From assembly GCF_001426185.1 (NCBI RefSeq), contig NZ_LMRP01000002.1, positions 874,423-938,422 of the forward strand: a DNA stretch of 64,000 nt. Direction: 5' to 3'. The notes under the pieces are model-generated. The model searched no databases, had not been told where the DNA came from, and saw only the letters and a program-made list of their open reading frames with translations. Position numbers and translations under genes: made by a program. This document shows, piece by piece, positions 60,426 through 64,000 of the stretch (its first letter is position 1; the number at the start of each line of letters is the position of its first letter). Source of the DNA: Rhodococcus sp. Leaf247. GTDB taxonomy: Bacteria > Actinomycetota > Actinomycetes > Mycobacteriales > Mycobacteriaceae.

Positions 60426-61810
60426 TCGGAGACGAGCCGCGCGACGGCGTGCATCGGGATCGACAGCCAGGTCGGGCGGTTCCGGGCCTCGTACACCGCT
60501 TCGTACACGGCCTTGTCCAGTTCGTACGCCCGCAGCAACGCCCACGAGGACCGCGGGTCGTTCCCCGACACCTCGGTGTAGCCGTCGCAGAACGCGGACA
60601 CGTTGCGCTCCACCCATTCTCGCGCCACCGGTTCGAGACGCTCCCGCTCCTGCGCATCCTCTATCTCCACGATGCGACTCATCGCGGCGTAGTCGAACGA
60701 GCGGATCATGCCCGCGACGTCGCGGAGTGGACTGTCGGGTGTCCGACGCTCCTCGAACGACTTCGACGGCTCGCCCTCGAAGTCGATCAGGACCCAGCGT
60801 TCCGGTGTCCGCAGAACTTGACCGAGGTGCAGGTCGCCGTGAATGCGTTGGGTATCGATCCCGCCCGCGCCGGCCGCCTCCTCGATCAGGGCCTGGATGC
60901 GTGGCAGGTGGTCCTCGAGTTCGGCCACCACCGGAAGAGCGGACTGCACGCGGGCGGAGATGTCGGCGGTGGTGTCCGGAGCGGGTGCGAGGGACGTGCC
61001 GAGCACCCTGGCCAGATCGGCGTGCACCGACGCGACGGCCTTGCCCAGCTCGCGCGCTTCCGCCGTGAAGTCGGACGCGGCGACGTCGCCGGTGGCGAGG
61101 ACGTCCTGGACGGTGGCCTGCGCGGTCGTCCAGCCCTCGGTCGACCCTGCGACGAAGTCCTGCGCCATCGCCAACGTCGTCTCGGAGTGTTCGATGTCCG
61201 CTTCCATCCATCCGCGTAGCGGCGCGACGTTCTCGCAACCCGCCTGCCCCAGGGCCCGGTGGAGCTCCACATCCGGATTGATGCCGACGGTCACCCGGCG
61301 GAAGATCTTGAGCAAGTAGTGGTCGCCCAGGATGACCGACGTGTTCGACTGTTCCGCTCCGAGCACGCGACCGCGCAGACCTGTCTGCAGATCACTTCCC
61401 GGCATCGCGAGGAACCGGACGTCGCCCGTGCCGCCGGTGGCCAACAGATCCGAGTAGACCGAGATGGCATCGGGATCACGCAGTGCGTCGAACACGATCG
61501 CGCCCGGGGCGCGCGTGATCACCCACGGGTCGAGGTCCTCGGACACGGACGAGCGGATTCCGAGAGGGATCTGGAAGATCTGCGACTCCGCGCCGTCGAG
61601 GTCCACCTTCGCGAGAAGATGCTCGACGGTCAGCTCCGCGGTGGTGGCGAGCGTCTCGCGTGTGAGCACACGGACGGCGGTGACGGTGTGCCCCTTGGCC
61701 GAGAACCACCGCTGGTCCGGCAGCCAGGCGACGAGAGCGCTGGTCAACGCGTCGTCGTCGAGAGGCGGCGGGGCGACGGGCTCGTCGATGCTGTGCTCTT
61801 CGGTGGACAT
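60422..61810 (-). CDS. mak: Maltokinase
   Basis: 462 aa. It phosphorylates maltose to maltose 1-phosphate with ATP for the GlgE glucan pathway. The N-terminal cap includes LVAWLPDQRWFSAKGH. The kinase domain has the nucleotide segment LLKIFRRV, catalytic HGDLHLGQVL and metal-binding LIDFEGEP, and DYAAMSRIV and ERNVSAFCDGY follow. Its length fits M. tuberculosis Mak (Rv0127, 455 aa). TreS, its usual partner, is not adjacent in this window. Confidence 0.93.
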   Translation of the reverse strand: MSTEEHSIDEPVAPPPLDDDALTSALVAWLPDQRWFSAKGHTVTAVRVLTRETLATTAELTVEHLLAKVDLDGAESQIFQIPLGIRSSVSEDLDPWVITRAPGAIVFDALRDPDAISVYSDLLATGGTGDVRFLAMPGSDLQTGLRGRVLGAEQSNTSVILGDHYLLKIFRRVTVGINPDVELHRALGQAGCENVAPLRGWMEADIEHSETTLAMAQDFVAGSTEGWTTAQATVQDVLATGDVAASDFTAEARELGKAVASVHADLARVLGTSLAPAPDTTADISARVQSALPVVAELEDHLPRIQALIEEAAGAGGIDTQRIHGDLHLGQVLRTPERWVLIDFEGEPSKSFEERRTPDSPLRDVAGMIRSFDYAAMSRIVEIEDAQERERLEPVAREWVERNVSAFCDGYTEVSGNDPRSSWALLRAYELDKAVYEAVYEARNRPTWLSIPMHAVARLVSE

Positions 61811-61894
61811 GAGTACCGGATACCCCGAATTCTCTCGTCGACAACTTCTCGCGGCCGAAACCCACCCTATGTGCCCCGGTGTAAGGATGGAGAC

Positions 61895-63862
61895 ATGACA
61901 ACCGCCGCAGACCGGTCCCCCCGATCCGGGCTCGACCTCTCGTTCGTCGATGCCTCGACCCGCGCACAGGACGACCTCTTCGAGCACGTCAACGGACGGT
62001 GGCTCGCCGAGTACGACATTCCCGCCGACCGCGCCGTCGACGGTGCCTTCCGCACCCTGTACGACCGCGCCGAGGAGCACGTGCGCGACATCATCCAGGT
62101 CGCTGCCGAATCCGACCCGGCCGCCGGCACCGACGCCGCCAAGATCGGTGACCTCTACAGCAGCTTCATGAACGCCGACGTCATCGAGGCGGCGGGAACG
62201 ACACCCATCGCGGACGAACTGTCCGCGGTCGCCGACGCTGCCGACTCCGCAGCACTGGCGCGGGTTCTCGGATCGTTGCAGCGGACGGGCGTCGGCGGCG
62301 CCGTCGCGCACTACGTCGACACCGATTCCAAGCAGTCGGACCGCTACGTCATGCACGTCTCGCAGTCAGGTCTGGGACTGCCGGACGAGTCGTACTATCG
62401 CGAGGACGAGCACGCGGAGATCCGCACGAAGTACCTCGCGCACATCGAGAAGATGTTCAGCCTCGCCGGCGTCGGCTTCTCCGCGGCCACCGTGCTGGAT
62501 CTCGAGACCGCGATCGCGGCCGGCCACTGGGACGTGGTCAAGCGACGCGACGCCGACCTGACGTACAACCTGACGACGTTGCCTGCACTGACGTCCGACG
62601 CTGCGGGCTTCGACTGGGAATCCTGGATCGACGGCCTCGGCGCAGAAGGACACTTCGACGAGATCGTGGTGCGGCAACCGGACTTCCTGACAACGTTCGC
62701 CGGCCTGTGGTCGGAGCGCAGCCTCGACGAGTGGAGGGCCTGGGCGACCTGGCGGATCCTCCATTCACGGGCGCCCTACCTGACATCCGACATCGTCGAC
62801 GAGAACTTCTACTTCTACGGCCGCACCCTCACCGGCACCGAGAGCAACCGCGAGCGGTGGAAGCGCGGCGTCTCCCTCGTCCAGGACCTCATGGGCGAGG
62901 CCGTCGGAAAGCTGTACGTGGACCAGCACTTCCCGGCCGACTCACGGGCACGGATGCAGGAACTGGTTGCCAATCTGGTGGAGGCCTACCGCCGCAACAT
63001 CACCGACCTCGAATGGATGAGTCCCCAGACGCGTACCGCCGCGTTGACTAAGCTTGACAAGTTCACGCCCAAGATCGGCTACCCGGACACGTGGCGCGAC
63101 TACTCGACGCTCGAGATCGACGCCGCCGACGTGGTGGGCAACTACCGCCGCGGATACGAGGCCGAGTACCAGCGTGACCTGGACAAACTCGGCGGCCCGG
63201 TCGACCGCGGCGAGTGGTTCATGACGCCGCAGACCGTCAACGCCTACTACAACCCCGGCATGAACGAGATCGTCTTCCCCGCAGCGATTCTGCAGCCGCC
63301 GTTCTTCGATCCCGAGGCGGACGACGCAGCCAACTACGGCGGCATCGGCGCGGTCATCGGTCACGAGATCGGCCACGGATTCGACGACCAGGGCGCCAAG
63401 TACGACGGCGACGGCAACCTGGTCGACTGGTGGACCGACAGCGACCGTACCGAATTCGGCAAGCGCACCACCGCGTTGATCGAGCAGTACGACGAGTTCG
63501 AGCCGAAAGCCCTTCCCGGCCATCATGTCAACGGCAAGTTCACCATCGGCGAGAACATCGGCGACCTCGGCGGACTGTCCATCGCCGTCGAGGCCTACAA
63601 GATCTCGCGGGGCGGAGCTGACGCCCCCGAGATCGACGGCCTCACCGGCTTGCAACGGGTCTTCTTCGGCTGGGCGCAGGTGTGGCGCACGAAGGCGCGC
63701 GACGCCGAGGCGCTGCGCCGTCTGTCGATCGACCCGCACTCCCCGCCCGAGTTCCGGTGCAACGGTGTCGTGCGGAACCTGGACAGTTTCCACGAGGCGT
63801 TCGACGTGACGGAGAACGACGCTCTGTACCTCGATCCGGATGCGCGCGTGCGCATCTGGTGA
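61895..63862 (+). CDS. pepO: M13 family zinc metallopeptidase (PepO/Zmp1)
   Basis: 655 aa, GGAG 3 nt before the ATG. Zinc ligands are in GHEIGHGFDD and GENIGDLGG, and the substrate-binding NAYYNP motif is present, as is the C-terminal EFRCNGVVRN. There is no signal peptide, as in M. tuberculosis Zmp1 (Rv0198c). It is a neprilysin-like endopeptidase cleaving short peptides. It is divergent from maltokinase and convergent with a sugar ABC ATPase, their stops only 1 bp apart. Confidence 0.93.
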   Translation: MTTAADRSPRSGLDLSFVDASTRAQDDLFEHVNGRWLAEYDIPADRAVDGAFRTLYDRAEEHVRDIIQVAAESDPAAGTDAAKIGDLYSSFMNADVIEAAGTTPIADELSAVADAADSAALARVLGSLQRTGVGGAVAHYVDTDSKQSDRYVMHVSQSGLGLPDESYYREDEHAEIRTKYLAHIEKMFSLAGVGFSAATVLDLETAIAAGHWDVVKRRDADLTYNLTTLPALTSDAAGFDWESWIDGLGAEGHFDEIVVRQPDFLTTFAGLWSERSLDEWRAWATWRILHSRAPYLTSDIVDENFYFYGRTLTGTESNRERWKRGVSLVQDLMGEAVGKLYVDQHFPADSRARMQELVANLVEAYRRNITDLEWMSPQTRTAALTKLDKFTPKIGYPDTWRDYSTLEIDAADVVGNYRRGYEAEYQRDLDKLGGPVDRGEWFMTPQTVNAYYNPGMNEIVFPAAILQPPFFDPEADDAANYGGIGAVIGHEIGHGFDDQGAKYDGDGNLVDWWTDSDRTEFGKRTTALIEQYDEFEPKALPGHHVNGKFTIGENIGDLGGLSIAVEAYKISRGGADAPEIDGLTGLQRVFFGWAQVWRTKARDAEALRRLSIDPHSPPEFRCNGVVRNLDSFHEAFDVTENDALYLDPDARVRIW

Positions 63863-63863
63863 T

Positions 63864-64000
63864 CTAGCGCAGGCGTAGGCCGGACTCGGGATCGAAGAAG
63901 AACAGCTCGCCCGAGTCCGGCCTCACCCGCAGGCGTTCGCCCGCACCGACCACGACACGTCGATCCACTCGCACCACCACGCGTCCGCCGCGCGCCGTCC
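63864..64000 (-). CDS. C-terminal part of a sugar ABC transporter ATPase (partial)
   Basis: The open frame enters from the right edge and ends at TAG 63864-63866. The 44 residues include VVVGAGERLRVRPDSGELFFF and end DPESGLRLR. This is the same C-terminal TOBE pattern as the ATPase at 34009-35121 (HPETGLRL), so it is the end of a MalK/UgpC-type ATP-binding protein. Nothing more of the transporter is in the window. Confidence 0.75.
   Translation of the reverse strand, partial: TARGGRVVVRVDRRVVVGAGERLRVRPDSGELFFFDPESGLRLR

Overview
This is a high-GC actinobacterial window, almost certainly from a mycolic-acid-containing member of the Mycobacteriales and most like Rhodococcus. The evidence is an MmpL3-type trehalose monomycolate transporter in its usual setting (Rv0224c-like methyltransferase, GTP-dependent PEP carboxykinase, trmB, NYN-domain protein, mmpL3, PerM/AI-2E-family protein), an accessory SecA2, FadE25, a mycobacterial-type HAMP nucleotide cyclase, a Rv2864c-like lipoprotein transpeptidase, maltokinase and a Zmp1/PepO metallopeptidase. 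Gene density is high, and many junctions are 1-4 nt stop/start overlaps (GTGA, ATGA, TGATG).

Layout. 1-19 kb is the mmpL3 neighbourhood. It holds a methyltransferase, a ROK kinase, pckG (reverse), a translationally coupled three-gene operon of predicted P-loop and membrane proteins, trmB, the NYN gene and mmpL3. These are followed by an envelope block: a DUF2339 membrane protein, a DUF1707 protein, a MacS-like histidine kinase with its LuxR response regulator, a PerM/AI-2E protein, a membrane adenylate/guanylate cyclase and a flippase-like membrane protein. 19-27 kb holds yceI, a DUF3054 protein, a TauE/SafE protein, and a tandem pair of penicillin-binding-protein paralogues. One paralogue has every transpeptidase motif; the other has lost all three. 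Next come a putative ribbon-helix-helix protein with a fourfold direct-repeat operator, an ABC-F ATPase and an alpha/beta hydrolase.

27.8-28.4 kb is a gene-free array of four 83-bp nested-palindrome repeats directly before secA2. 30.7-33.9 kb is a coupled amidohydrolase - TetR - hydrolase operon with a palindrome in its promoter. 34-46.4 kb is a polyol catabolic region. It has a SorC-family regulator with a sugar ABC importer on the minus strand, a divergent zinc alcohol dehydrogenase with mannitol 2-dehydrogenase, an enolase-superfamily dehydratase, an orphan family-5 solute-binding lipoprotein and xylulokinase. The likely route is import of a polyol, oxidation to a ketose and phosphorylation by XylB.

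46.4-64 kb is mixed chromosomal content: a TetR regulator, an OafA-like acyltransferase, fadE25, an S4-domain protein, metallophosphoesterases, an SDR, an acyltransferase, a type II NADH dehydrogenase with a UbiA prenyltransferase, a dienelactone hydrolase, pirin, a PrmC-related methyltransferase, maltokinase, PepO, and the edge of another sugar ABC ATPase. I saw no tRNA, rRNA, CRISPR, transposase or phage gene. Comparisons with M. tuberculosis genes are from memory, not from a search.
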